A stretch of DNA of 64,000 nt from Pseudoramibacter faecis (GCF_036289405.1 NZ_JAYFFI010000011.1:1-64000); one strand, 5' to 3'; counted from the stretch's first letter, positions 42,834 through 51,705 are shown. Program-made: numbers and translations. The notes: generated by a model not told the origin, from the letters alone.

Positions 42834-43195
42834 TGATTACAATTCGCTTTGAAAAATGCGATGGTAACATTCAATCGGTTCGGGTGACGGGACACAGCGG
42901 TTATGCAGATGCAGGAGAAGATATTGTTTGCTCTGGCATTTCCGTGCTAACAATTGCCGTTATTAATGGATTGACCGAAGTTGTTGGGCTAAAGGATGAA
43001 GCGGTTATTGTCTCCCTCAAGCCGGGACATACGATTTTTAATGTGCCGCTCTCGAGCGACCCTCAAAAAAAAGCCGCCATCGCAGCCTTGATAGATACCT
43101 ATGAACTCAATGTCAGGGCGACAGCGGATGAATATCAAGATTATGTAAAGGTGATAGAGAAAAATACGATCAGCGGAGGTAAATACCATGATTAG
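42833..43195 (+). CDS. prp: Ribosomal-processing cysteine protease Prp
   Basis: Prp (YsxB) of 120 residues, a cysteine protease that removes the N-terminal extension of L27. The catalytic histidine is in TGHSGYADAG (H20) and the cysteine in EDIVCSGIS (C32). Its place between rplU and rpmA is conserved, and the L27 encoded next has the matching extension. The gene overlaps rpmA by 8 nt. Confidence 0.93.
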   Translation: MITIRFEKCDGNIQSVRVTGHSGYADAGEDIVCSGISVLTIAVINGLTEVVGLKDEAVIVSLKPGHTIFNVPLSSDPQKKAAIAALIDTYELNVRATADEYQDYVKVIEKNTISGGKYHD

Positions 43196-43478
43196 AATGA
43201 ATTTACAGTTATTTGCCCATAAAAAAGGGGTTGGGAGTTCTAAGAACGGCCGTGATTCCGAATCTAAGAGATTGGGTGTTAAAAAGGGTGACGGCGCTTA
43301 CGTCATTGCAGGTAATGTGCTTGTGAGACAGCGTGGTACCAAAATCCATCCTGGAGTTAATGTTGGCAAAGGTGGCGATGATACTTTATTCGCAATGTGC
43401 GATGGCGTTGTGGCCTTTGAACGCAAGGGCCGTGACAAAAAGCAATGCTCGGTGTATCCGAGAGAAGCTGTTAACTAA
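43188..43478 (+). CDS. rpmA: 50S ribosomal protein L27 with Prp-cleaved extension
   Basis: L27 of 96 residues. It starts MIRMNLQLFAHKKGVGSS; the MNLQLF-AHKKG junction is the site that Prp cleaves in Firmicutes, exposing the N terminus that reaches the peptidyl transferase centre. GGAGGT lies 7 nt before the ATG at 43188; an alternative start at 43197 keeps the cleavage motif. A terminator-like hairpin follows. Confidence 0.96.
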   Translation: MIRMNLQLFAHKKGVGSSKNGRDSESKRLGVKKGDGAYVIAGNVLVRQRGTKIHPGVNVGKGGDDTLFAMCDGVVAFERKGRDKKQCSVYPREAVN

Positions 43479-43490
43479 AAGTGTCTTTCG

Positions 43491-43527
43491 AAAGGCTGTC
43501 GCATCATGTGTGACAGCCTTTTGTTCA
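43491..43527 (+). terminator. Terminator after rpmA
   Basis: AAAGGCTGTC (43491-43500) pairs with GACAGCCTTT (43512-43521), then TGTT; the T tract is short, so some read-through into obgE is likely. Confidence 0.7.
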
Positions 43528-43572
43528 TATTACAAAATAATTGATACCAAAAGGAAATGCAGGTGATATGCA

Positions 43573-44877
43573 TTGATAGACCAAGTTCAAATTTATGTCA
43601 AAGCGGGCCGCGGCGGCCACGGCGGCATGACCTTTCATCGAGCCAAATATATCCCAAAAGGCGGACCGGACGGTGGCAACGGCGGCAAAGGCGGCGATGT
43701 GATTTTGCAGGCGACCCGCGGTTTAAGGACGCTGGCCCCCTTTAAATATAAAAAGAAATACAAAGCCGGCAACGGCGATGATGGCTCTGCAAATAAAAGC
43801 TCTGGAAAAATGGGAGAAAATATTATTGTCCATGTCCCGGTTGGAACTATTATTAAAGATAGAAGCACCGGTCGCGTTTTATGTGATCTTAATGAAGATG
43901 AACAGCAATGTATCGTTGCCAAAGGCGGCCGGGGTGGTCTCGGAAATTATAATTTCACAACATCGACGAGACAATCTCCGCGATTTGCTCAAGGCGGTTC
44001 TAAGGGCGAAGAAAAAACTTTAATTTTAGAGCTTAAATTATTGGCGGATGTGGGATTGCTTGGCTTGCCTAATGTTGGCAAATCGACCTTTCTTTCGATT
44101 GTTACCAAGGCGAATCCTAAAATCGGAAATTACCCTTTTACAACATTGGAGCCTAATTTAGGCGTTGTTGAGTGGAAGAATTTCGATACTTTTGTTGTCG
44201 CCGATATTCCCGGTATCATTGAAGGTGCCTCGGAAGGCGCTGGCATCGGTTTATCTTTTTTGCGACACGTCGAACGCACGAAAATGCTCATTCATTTTCT
44301 GGATGTCTCTGAGGATTGTTTTGCCGCAGATCGAGACCCTTTAGAAGATTTTAATACGATTAATCGGGAATTAGCTGCATATAGTGATCAATTAAAACAA
44401 AAACCGCAAATTGTTGCCTTGACAAAATGTGATGTATCTGATGAAAGAAAAATTCAACGGGTTAAAGAAATACTTGAATCGAAAGGCTACGAAGTTTACG
44501 GTATCTCCGCGGTTACCCGAGATGGGATTGATACGTTATTAAGCCGGACGCTTCAGTTGCTTTCCGAAATTCCGGAAACTGAGATTTTTTCTGAAGAGAT
44601 TTCGGAAAATAATGTGACTTATACCCTGCCGGATCGTCAGCGTCGTGCATTTGATATTATAAAAGAACAGCGTAATGGCGGAGAAATAGTCTACTATGTT
44701 GAAGCAAGTTTTCTGGATCAACTCATTCATTCTGTTAATTTTGATGATTTGACTTCCGTTGGTTATTTCCAAAAACGGCTGAAGGATGCTGGCATCTTCA
44801 GAGCATTGGAGGATGCCGGCATTCAAGAAGAAGATATTGTTTCAATCGAAGGTATTGAATTCGAATATTTTAAATAA
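43573..44877 (+). CDS. obgE: Obg GTPase
   Basis: ObgE/CgtA of 434 residues, a GTPase for 50S assembly and stress response. The glycine-rich Obg fold occupies about 1-158, the G domain follows with GLPNVGKST, DIPGIIEGA and TKCD, and the C-terminal OCT domain covers about 345-434. The start is TTG at 43573, with AGGTGAT before it; MIDQVQIYVKAGRGG is the normal Obg N terminus. Confidence 0.95.
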   Translation: MIDQVQIYVKAGRGGHGGMTFHRAKYIPKGGPDGGNGGKGGDVILQATRGLRTLAPFKYKKKYKAGNGDDGSANKSSGKMGENIIVHVPVGTIIKDRSTGRVLCDLNEDEQQCIVAKGGRGGLGNYNFTTSTRQSPRFAQGGSKGEEKTLILELKLLADVGLLGLPNVGKSTFLSIVTKANPKIGNYPFTTLEPNLGVVEWKNFDTFVVADIPGIIEGASEGAGIGLSFLRHVERTKMLIHFLDVSEDCFAADRDPLEDFNTINRELAAYSDQLKQKPQIVALTKCDVSDERKIQRVKEILESKGYEVYGISAVTRDGIDTLLSRTLQLLSEIPETEIFSEEISENNVTYTLPDRQRRAFDIIKEQRNGGEIVYYVEASFLDQLIHSVNFDDLTSVGYFQKRLKDAGIFRALEDAGIQEEDIVSIEGIEFEYFK

Positions 44878-44890
44878 AGGTGATTTTATT

Positions 44891-45208
44891 ATGTTAACCA
44901 GCAAACAACGCAGTTATTTGCGGGGATTGGCATCAAAAGAACAACCCGTGATTTTAATTGGTAAAAAAGAGATCGAACCGTCATTGATTAGCCAAACTAA
45001 AGACGCACTTGTCGCAAGGGAATTAATTAAAGGCAAGGTCCAACAAAATGCGATGATGGATGCCGGAGAAGCTGCTGAAATTCTGGCAAAGGCTTTAAAA
45101 GCCGATATTGTCGACGTGATGGGGTCAACTTTTGTGCTCTTTAAACGGAATCCGCAAAATATCAAGATAAACATTCCGACTAAAAAAAATCCGAATCCAA
45201 AAGCATAA
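44891..45208 (+). CDS. yhbY: YhbY family RNA-binding (CRM domain) protein
   Basis: A 105-residue CRM-domain protein that associates with pre-50S particles. LTSKQRSYLRGLASKEQPVILIGK and the GSTFVLFKRN end are typical. The ATG at 44891 is preferred over the upstream frame opening (44786), which lies inside obgE. The gene order obg-yhbY-nadD-yqeK-rsfS is conserved in Clostridia and Bacilli. Confidence 0.92.
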   Translation: MLTSKQRSYLRGLASKEQPVILIGKKEIEPSLISQTKDALVARELIKGKVQQNAMMDAGEAAEILAKALKADIVDVMGSTFVLFKRNPQNIKINIPTKKNPNPKA

Positions 45209-45241
45209 CATATGCGTTTCTAATTGTGAGAAAAAACGATC

Positions 45242-45859
45242 ATGGAAAAAATTGGTATTATGGGCGGCAGCTTCAATCCCATTCATCTGGGACATTTACA
45301 TTTAGCTGAATCAGCGCGTGTCGAATTTCATTTAGAGAAGGTAATCTTTATTCCAGCAGGGGATAATCCTTTCAAGCAAACAAATGTGTCGGTCACGCGC
45401 CAACAACGTTTTGAAATGGTTAATATGGCCATTGCATCGAATGCTAAGTTTGCTGTTGCATCGATTGAACTTGATCGGTACGGCAAATCTTATACCATTG
45501 ACACTATCCGCGAAATCAAAAAAATGTATCCCCAAAGCGAGCTGTATTTCATTACGGGAGCAGACATTATGTTTGAGATTACCCAATGGCGTTCGGCAGA
45601 AGAGCTTTTGCAAAGTATCAGTTTTATCACAGCAACCCGTCCGGGCTATCCGGTTTCTAAATGGCGGCGGCGCGTTCGGCGCTTGCGCAAAAAATATCAT
45701 GCTAACATCCATGGATTGATGTCGGCAGAAATGGACATCACCTCAACCGAAATCCGCAGGCGGATTGCGTCGGGGCAGTCTATTAAATATTTAATTCCTG
45801 AACCCGTAGAAGCTTATATCGAAAGACATCATCTTTATCGAATCAAAGAAGAACGATAA
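45242..45859 (+). CDS. nadD: Nicotinate-mononucleotide adenylyltransferase
   Basis: NadD of 205 residues, making deamido-NAD in NAD synthesis. The nucleotidyltransferase motif is GGSFNPIHLGHLHLA, the second is STEIRRRIASGQSIKYLIP, and FITGADIMFEITQW lies between them. It is 1 nt from yqeK. Confidence 0.95.
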   Translation: MEKIGIMGGSFNPIHLGHLHLAESARVEFHLEKVIFIPAGDNPFKQTNVSVTRQQRFEMVNMAIASNAKFAVASIELDRYGKSYTIDTIREIKKMYPQSELYFITGADIMFEITQWRSAEELLQSISFITATRPGYPVSKWRRRVRRLRKKYHANIHGLMSAEMDITSTEIRRRIASGQSIKYLIPEPVEAYIERHHLYRIKEER

Positions 45860-45860
45860 T

Positions 45861-46481
45861 ATGACAAACGAGGAATTTTTAAATTTACAAAATCAGCTCA
45901 AACAGACATTAAAGCCCCGTCGTTTTATCCATACCCTCGGCGTCATCAAAAGCGCAGAGCAAATGGCAAGGCGCTTTAACGTTGATAATGAAAAGGCGCG
46001 TGTTGCGGCTTTGCTTCACGACTGCGCTAAAAACTATACAAACAGGCAATTGATCGACATTGCGCGAACCGAAAAGCTGCCGCTGGATGAGATCACACTT
46101 GCGGAGCCTCAGCTGCTCCACGGCCCGGTTGGCGCTGTTGTCGCACGCCAAATATATGGGATCAAAGACGAAGCAATTTTGTCGGCCATTGCGTATCATA
46201 CTACGGGTTGTGAAAACATGCAGCCGCTCGAAAAAATTATTTATCTGGCGGATTTTATCGAACCCGGCCGTCGTTATCCCGGTGTCGAGAACTTGAGGGA
46301 AGCTTGCAAAGAAGATGACTTGGATGAAGCGTGTCTCATGGCTTTCTCGAATACCATCAACTATATTAATGCCATCGGGGGCCTCATTCACCCGCGGACA
46401 ATCAATGCACGCAATGCGTTAATTTTAAAAAAGAAATGTCGACCATTAAAAGGAGAAGAGTATCGTGAACCAGGAAAATAA
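45861..46481 (+). CDS. yqeK: YqeK family HD phosphohydrolase
   Basis: A 206-residue HD-domain protein; relatives hydrolyse diadenosine tetraphosphate (Ap4A). Metal-binding histidines are in RFIHTLGV, LLHDCAKN (the HD pair) and AIAYHTTG. It is coupled to nadD upstream and overlaps rsfS by 17 nt. Confidence 0.92.
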   Translation: MTNEEFLNLQNQLKQTLKPRRFIHTLGVIKSAEQMARRFNVDNEKARVAALLHDCAKNYTNRQLIDIARTEKLPLDEITLAEPQLLHGPVGAVVARQIYGIKDEAILSAIAYHTTGCENMQPLEKIIYLADFIEPGRRYPGVENLREACKEDDLDEACLMAFSNTINYINAIGGLIHPRTINARNALILKKKCRPLKGEEYREPGK

Positions 46482-46842
46482 CAATCAAATTTTTGATATT
46501 TCATCGGAAGCGTTTGCCGATTTGGCACAGTCTTGGATTGAAGACCGCAAAGGGATTCGGACAAAAATCATCGATGTGCGCGACTCTGCTTCGTATGCGG
46601 ATTTTTTTGTGATTACCGGCGGCGGGAGTGAACGTCAGGTTCATGCCATTGCCGAAAACATTCAATATGAAGCCTCAAAGCGGGGGATGATGCCCAAAAG
46701 TGTCGAGGGAGAACGCACGTCGCGTTGGATCTTATTGGACTATTACGATGTGATTATTCACGTTTTTCATGAACAGGATCGTGAATTTTACGATTTGGAA
46801 CGGCTTTGGCAGGATAATTTGCGTCCGACCGAAGAACAGTAA
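46465..46842 (+). CDS. rsfS: Ribosomal silencing factor RsfS
   Basis: RsfS of 125 residues, which binds L14 and keeps the ribosomal subunits apart when nutrients are short. VRDSASYADFFVITGGGSERQVHAIAENI and WILLDYYDVIIHVFHEQDREFYDLERLW are diagnostic. Start is GTG at 46465 behind AGGAGAAGAG, inside the end of yqeK. Confidence 0.94.
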   Translation: MNQENNNQIFDISSEAFADLAQSWIEDRKGIRTKIIDVRDSASYADFFVITGGGSERQVHAIAENIQYEASKRGMMPKSVEGERTSRWILLDYYDVIIHVFHEQDREFYDLERLWQDNLRPTEEQ

Positions 46843-46881
46843 ATCTTTGATCGGAATGCGAGCGTGTGAAAGAAGGTAACT

Positions 46882-47961
46882 ATGCAAATTGGAATTATTG
46901 GTCTGCCAAACGTCGGCAAAAGCACTATTTTTAATGCGGTTACAAAAGCGGGAGCAGAATCCGCAAACTATCCCTTTTGCACCATTGATCCCAATGTCGG
47001 TGTCGTTTCCGTGCCGGATGAGCGATTGAAGGTCCTGGGGGAAATGTACCAAACGAAAAAAATCGTTCCGACCACGATTGAATTTGTCGATATTGCCGGT
47101 TTGGTTAAAGGAGCCAGCAAAGGGGAAGGCCTGGGGAATAAATTTTTAGCCAATATACGCGAAGTGGATGCGGTTGCTCATGTGGTTCGTTGCTTTGATG
47201 ATGATAATGTGGTTCACATATCGGGGAAGATTGACCCCATTGACGACGTTGAAACCATTAGCTTGGAATTGATTTTTGCAGATTTGGAAATGATTGATCG
47301 CCGAATCGATAAGACCCGCCGGGCAGCAAAAGCCTCCAAAGAGGCAAAAACACAATTGGATGTTTTAGAGAAGGTTAAATTCTATTTGGAAGACGGAAAA
47401 AAGCCGGATAAAACAGCCTTTAATGATGATGAATGGCGTTGGATTTCACAGCTTCAGATGATCTGCACCAAGCCATTTTTTTATATTGCCAATGTCGCCG
47501 AGGATGAATTGCAGGAAGATAACGCTTATGTTGCAGCGTTAAGGGGAAAAGTGGCACCGGCGGAAGTGATTAAAATTTCGGCAAAAATAGAAGAAGAAAT
47601 CGCGATTTTGGATGATGAAGAGCGTGAAGAATTTTTATCGGCGATGGGCATGTCGTCATCGGGACTCGATCGCGTGATTACCGTGGCCTATCGGCTTTTG
47701 GGGCTGATTTCTTTCTTGACGGCCGGACCGGACGAATGCCGTGCTTGGACCGTCCCCAAAGGGACCAAAGCACCAAAAGCGGCGGGAAAAATTCATACCG
47801 ATATTGAACGGGGATTCATCAAGGCTGAAATCACCTCCTACGATGATTTGATTCAGGCGGGATCCGAAGCAAAGGCAAGAGAGCAGGGCGTCACCCGAAC
47901 AGAGGGTAAAGATTATATCATGCAGGATGGCGATGTGACTTTTTTCCGGTTTAATGTGTAA
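46882..47961 (+). CDS. ychF: YchF/Ola1-type ATPase
   Basis: YchF of 359 residues, an Obg-related P-loop protein that prefers ATP. GLPNVGKST, DIAGLVKGASKGEGLG, a coiled-coil insertion and the C-terminal TGS domain (REQGVTRTEGKDYIMQDGDVTFFRFNV) are all there. It binds ribosomes and takes part in stress responses. AGAAGG precedes the ATG. It is the last gene of this rightward run. Confidence 0.95.
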   Translation: MQIGIIGLPNVGKSTIFNAVTKAGAESANYPFCTIDPNVGVVSVPDERLKVLGEMYQTKKIVPTTIEFVDIAGLVKGASKGEGLGNKFLANIREVDAVAHVVRCFDDDNVVHISGKIDPIDDVETISLELIFADLEMIDRRIDKTRRAAKASKEAKTQLDVLEKVKFYLEDGKKPDKTAFNDDEWRWISQLQMICTKPFFYIANVAEDELQEDNAYVAALRGKVAPAEVIKISAKIEEEIAILDDEEREEFLSAMGMSSSGLDRVITVAYRLLGLISFLTAGPDECRAWTVPKGTKAPKAAGKIHTDIERGFIKAEITSYDDLIQAGSEAKAREQGVTRTEGKDYIMQDGDVTFFRFNV

Positions 47962-47989
47962 ATTACAAGGCAGATGATAACCATCAACA

Positions 47990-48034
47990 AAAAAAACTGC
48001 ACCCGTGGTTCGTGGATCGCGGTGCAGTTTTTTG
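47990..48034. terminator. Bidirectional terminator between ychF and proC
   Basis: AAAAACTGCACC and GGTGCAGTTTTT form a long A-T-flanked stem, giving T tracts on both strands for the convergent genes. Confidence 0.88.
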
Positions 48035-48045
48035 TTTGAAATTTT

Positions 48046-48852
48046 TTATTTGTCCATGATGCCGCTTTTTTCAGTTGCAGTGATCACGGCATTGGCGACA
48101 GCACTGCGGAAACCATTGGCTTCAAGGGAAAGAACTCCTTCAATGGTTGTGCCGGCGGGAGAGGTGACCATATCTTTGAGTTCGCCCGGATGTTTGCCGC
48201 TTTCCAGCAGCATTTTGGCAGAACCCAAAACGGTTTGAGCCGCAAAGGTGTAGGCCTGCGCTCTCGGCATCCCGGTCTGCACGGCACCATCTGCCAGGGC
48301 TTCAATAAACATAAAGACAAAAGCGGGCGCTGAACCGGACAGGCCGGTAACCGCGTCCATCAAAGCTTCCGGCACCATTTCGGCCTTCCCCAAAGAACGG
48401 AAGATGGAAAGCACCAGTGCCAATTCAGCATCTGTAGCCAGGGCATTGGCCGTCAGAGCGGCCATGCCTTCGCCCACCAAGGCAGGGGTGTTGGGCATCA
48501 CGCGGATGAGATGAATCTTTTTTTCAAAGCGCGATTCTGTTTGGCGAATAGATTGACCCGCGGCAATGGTGACAATCACGTTATTCTCTTTAACAGCCGA
48601 TTTGATTTCGTTGATGATCGTTGGATAAACGTTGGGCTTTGTACATAGAAAAAGCACATCGGCTTGAGTACAAACATTGATATTAGAAGCTTCACCAATC
48701 ACGCCGTATGCTTCTGTCAGTTGTTGAAGCTTGTCGCCGTCCGGATCATAGATGTGAATATCGGTTGCGGTAAATTTTTTTGTTTTTAGAATACCTTTAA
48801 AAATGGCCTGAGCCATGTTGCCGGCACCGATAAAGCCGAGTTGTTCCGCCAT
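48046..48852 (-). CDS. proC: Pyrroline-5-carboxylate reductase
   Basis: ProC of 268 residues, the last step of proline synthesis, reducing pyrroline-5-carboxylate with NAD(P)H. The Rossmann motif is LGFIGAGNMAQAIFKG, then RVMPNTPALVGEGMAAL and the C-terminal VTSPAGTTIEGVLSLEANGFRSAV. AAGGAGAT precedes the ATG on the minus strand. Single-gene unit. Confidence 0.95.
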   Translation of the reverse strand: MAEQLGFIGAGNMAQAIFKGILKTKKFTATDIHIYDPDGDKLQQLTEAYGVIGEASNINVCTQADVLFLCTKPNVYPTIINEIKSAVKENNVIVTIAAGQSIRQTESRFEKKIHLIRVMPNTPALVGEGMAALTANALATDAELALVLSIFRSLGKAEMVPEALMDAVTGLSGSAPAFVFMFIEALADGAVQTGMPRAQAYTFAAQTVLGSAKMLLESGKHPGELKDMVTSPAGTTIEGVLSLEANGFRSAVANAVITATEKSGIMDK

Positions 48853-48939
48853 GAAAATCTCCTTTTAAACTTTAAATACAATGATTGAAAATCTATTTTC
48901 ATTATAGATATTTTTTTTCATTGATTCAATATAAAATCC

Positions 48940-48968
48940 TTGACAGATTTTATTCTCCAGTTTACAAT
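48940..48968 (+). promoter_or_regulatory. Promoter of the tRNA-Ser/tRNA-Ala pair
   Basis: TTGACA (48940-48945) and TACAAT (48963-48968) with a 17-bp spacer; the tRNA begins 18 nt after the -10 box. Confidence 0.8.
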
Positions 48969-48985
48969 ATCAAAAGTGGTCGTTT

Positions 48986-49074
48986 GGAGAAGTATCGAAG
49001 TGGTCATAACGAGCCGCACTCGAAATGCGGTTGCCCTCCGGGGCACGTGGGTTCGAATCCCACCTTCTCCGCCA
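48986..49074 (+). tRNA. tRNA-Ser (CGA)
   Basis: Acceptor stem GGAGAAG/CTTCTCC, anticodon stem CCGCA/TGCGG with loop CTCGAAA giving anticodon CGA (UCG codons), a long variable arm GCCC/GGGC as in class II tRNAs, T arm GTGGGTTCGAATCCCAC, discriminator G and an encoded CCA. Confidence 0.95.
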
Positions 49075-49098
49075 GTTTAAATAATTCAATAGTCTCGT

Positions 49099-49174
49099 GG
49101 GGGTGTAGCTCAGCCGGGAGAGCGCGTGATTCGCATTTACGAGGTCAGGGGTTCGAATCCCCTCATCTCCACCA
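49099..49174 (+). tRNA. tRNA-Ala (CGC)
   Basis: Acceptor GGGGGTG/CATCTCC with a G3-U70 wobble, the alanine identity element; D arm TAGCTCAG, anticodon stem CGTGA/TTACG with loop TTCGCAT giving anticodon CGC (GCG codons); T arm GGGTTCGAATCCC; discriminator A and encoded CCA. Confidence 0.93.
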
Positions 49175-49186
49175 TTTTTGAGAGAT

Positions 49187-49212
49187 AGCTTGGTTTCGGC
49201 CAAGTTTTTTTA
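49187..49212 (+). terminator. Terminator after the tRNA pair
   Basis: CTTGG (49189-49193) and CCAAG (49200-49204) flank a 6-nt loop and are followed by seven T. Confidence 0.75.
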
Positions 49213-49849
49213 TGGAAAGATGATCTGGTCGCAACCCGGGTTGTCTTTTTCTTTTCGCATCAGGTCATTGTGATACTGGTGCAATTTTTTTGTTCTTTCT
49301 GTATTGAACTTGTCGAGACGCGTGAATGTACGTATTCATTTGCATGCCGCGGAGTTGAAAAAGAAAATTGCTTATTGAGGTAATTTGAAGATCCGCTAAA
49401 AGCCGCACCGTATTCTGCTCTTTATTCTAATGGCATCGTCTTTTAGTGAGAACATAAAATCGACACAAATGTCACTTCAAATAGCCGCATAACAAACGCA
49501 AGGTTTAGCTAAAGGGTAAGGGTTAGCGCCTCCCAAAATTGTTCGTCCGTTGTTCAGCTCCTCTCTCAGTGATTCAGACTATTTTTATGCGTTTTATCAA
49601 ATAAATAATGGTTGGAAATAAAAGGACAGTCCCTGAATTTTTAAATGCTGATAGATTGCCTGAAAATCGCCAGCCTCCTTCTTACTTAAAAAATAATTAA
49701 TTTATAACATTGATTTTCCTTTTTCGCCAAAAATTTTAAGAAAAAGTTTTGGAGAAACAAATATATGTATTTAACTGAAATTCTACAATTTTTTAAGTTT
49801 CAAAAATTGTGATCAAAGGGCATTTCCATTCGTCCGGGATGAAAACATG
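49213..49849. other. Long intergenic stretch with possible gene debris
   Basis: No intact gene. On the minus strand one frame from about 49328 to 49213 reads a plausible protein tail (DKFNTERTKKLHQYHNDLM, then a short stretch with NPGCDQIIFP and a stop) without a start codon, possibly a truncated gene. The rest is AT-rich. I found no copy of the tRNA 3' end that would mark an attachment site. Confidence 0.3.
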
Positions 49850-49879
49850 TTGACAGTTCATGCAAACGCACAGTAGAAT
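49850..49879 (+). promoter_or_regulatory. Candidate promoter of the surface protein gene
   Basis: TTGACA (49850-49855) and TAGAAT (49874-49879) with an 18-bp spacer. The leader would be about 220 nt, AT-rich, with two further TATAAT boxes in repeated TGTTATAATAA-like contexts near 50036 and 50064, so a second promoter nearer the gene is possible. Confidence 0.5.
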
Positions 49880-50104
49880 TATTTTTGTAAAGATTCCGGA
49901 ACCCCACACATAAATAAAATTTATTTCAGATATCTGGCGAAAAGTATTGGATAAATGTGTTAAAGCAATGTCAATAGCAAAAATAATTTTAATTAAAAAA
50001 GTATTTAAAATTACTTTTATAAATTAAAATGTGTGTTATAATAACCTTAATTAGAACATATATGTTATAATAAAAATTTTAATCTAAATTATGGGAGGCC
50101 AAGA

Positions 50105-51358
50105 GTGAGCGGTAAAGAGAATTTGATGACCATCAAGAGACATGCATTAATGATGATAGCGGCCCTGGCGTTTATGATGCTATTCCTGATCCCGGCAACG
50201 ATGACGCCTGTTCATGCTGAAGGTGAAAAAATTACGAGTAAATCAGTTGGAAATTGGGATGGACAAGCTGCGACCGTTTTTGAATATAAAGGCAAAAAAG
50301 CCTTTTGTGTTGAAGCAGATGTTAATGGCGGACCGAGTGAAGCTTTAGACGAAGAGATCAGTAATGATGTCAATGTGCTTAAAGCGCTTTACTACGGACA
50401 ATATGGCCAAGAGCCATGGAGTGGCTTTAAGGACAATGAAGCGAAAGGGGTCGTCGTTACTTCCCGCGTACTCAGCGATTTTTACAAAAAAACCAATAGT
50501 AACCATATTAAAGGTGTGAAGGAATTTAAAGAATTTCTTAACACTCAGCCGGCACCGCCGACTGAGGCCACACAGTTCGCGAAATCAGAACTGAAGGTTT
50601 CGTGGGATTCGGCGAAAAAAGTTCAGGTTACCGAAGAAAATGAAGTTAAAGGAGACAAGGGTCAAACATTAAGTTTCGATCTGCCGGAAGGCGTCAGGCT
50701 GATCAAAAAAGACGGGACGGTCTTAACCAAACACATCACGCTTTCTGCGGGAGACTCCTTCCACTTAGAAGCTGATGCCGGTGTGACCGGAGAATACAGC
50801 ACAGGAAGTGTCGGCAAAAATTTTGGTTATCAGGCAATAATTGTTAGGACAGCGCCCGACAAACAAAACTTGGGGCAGCTTAAAGTTATGGAGGATACTG
50901 CAGCAGCGACTTCGTTTAAAGCGCAATGGCTCAGGTTCAGCAATGTGTCCGTCACTAAAAAAGACATCACCAGCAAAAAGGAACTTCCCGGGGCAAAGAT
51001 GAAAGTCTTGGATGCCAAAACCGGCGATTTGGTTGACGAATGGACCTCTACGCAGAATGCTCACTTCATTAAGAATCTTGTGGCCGGAAGAGAATATATT
51101 CTCAAAGAAGTTGTCGCTCCAAAAGATTACGAACTGAATCACGAATCGATTAAATTTGTGGCAGGACGGGATCAAACCGTCACGATGTATGACAAACATG
51201 TGACAAAGCCTACGAAACCCGAAAAAAATGTAAAAGCTGCAAAAACCGGCGACAACACATCGTTACTGCTTCCTGTGGCGGCCTTCTTGACAGGAGCGGC
51301 AATTTTAATAGTATTGGGCGTAATTGCAAATAAAAGAAAGATGAACAAGAAGGGATAA
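50105..51358 (+). CDS. Thioester-domain / Cna-B cell-surface protein
   Basis: A 417-residue surface protein. A signal peptide ends at PVHAEG (about 39). The next domain has KKAFCVEADVNGG (C68) and LKALYYGQYGQEPWSGF followed by VVVTSRVLSDFY, the pattern of the thioester (TED) family of adhesins, although the partner glutamine is not obvious. A middle beta region leads to a Cna-B/SpaA domain (about 280-365: VSVTKKDITSKKELPGAKM to YILKEVVAPKDYEL) that should carry a Lys-Asn/Glu isopeptide bond. The C terminus has AAKTGDNTS, a hydrophobic helix and KRKMNKK, a sorting-signal layout with a degenerate LPxTG. The GTG start at 50105 follows GGGAGG. Confidence 0.8.
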   Translation: MSGKENLMTIKRHALMMIAALAFMMLFLIPATMTPVHAEGEKITSKSVGNWDGQAATVFEYKGKKAFCVEADVNGGPSEALDEEISNDVNVLKALYYGQYGQEPWSGFKDNEAKGVVVTSRVLSDFYKKTNSNHIKGVKEFKEFLNTQPAPPTEATQFAKSELKVSWDSAKKVQVTEENEVKGDKGQTLSFDLPEGVRLIKKDGTVLTKHITLSAGDSFHLEADAGVTGEYSTGSVGKNFGYQAIIVRTAPDKQNLGQLKVMEDTAAATSFKAQWLRFSNVSVTKKDITSKKELPGAKMKVLDAKTGDLVDEWTSTQNAHFIKNLVAGREYILKEVVAPKDYELNHESIKFVAGRDQTVTMYDKHVTKPTKPEKNVKAAKTGDNTSLLLPVAAFLTGAAILIVLGVIANKRKMNKKG

Positions 51359-51406
51359 TGCTTGTCTGAATTGCATAAAGGATAGAAGAATATTTTAATA
51401 AGCCAT

Positions 51407-51445
51407 AAAATCTGAATCTCAATTCAATGAGATTCAGATTTTTTG
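51407..51445 (+). terminator. Terminator after the surface protein gene
   Basis: AAAATCTGAATCTCA pairs with TGAGATTCAGATTTT around ATTCAA, ending in a T tract. Confidence 0.9.
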
Positions 51446-51705
51446 TATGCCGAAAACCACAAGCTTGATGAAAAGGCAATAAAGATTTATGATTTATAAT
51501 CGAAAATAAATGATTTGGGATCCACTTTAGCAGATATCCCGCTTTGATTTTAACGGAATTGCCAATTGATTAAAATATGGGGAAAAACGATATTGATCAA
51601 GAGACATTTTTGTCCCATGTCAAAAATCAAGCCGTTTGCTCGCGCTGTGTCCTGTTTTTCTGTTGCCATCTGAAATATTCTGTTCTCAAAAGGAGGGAGC
51701 AACCC

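Noticed and set aside
51577..51705. Extended N terminus of the XRE-membrane regulator from 51577
   Set aside because: The AAAGGAGGG before ATG 51706 and the normal XRE N terminus there make the upstream part non-coding.
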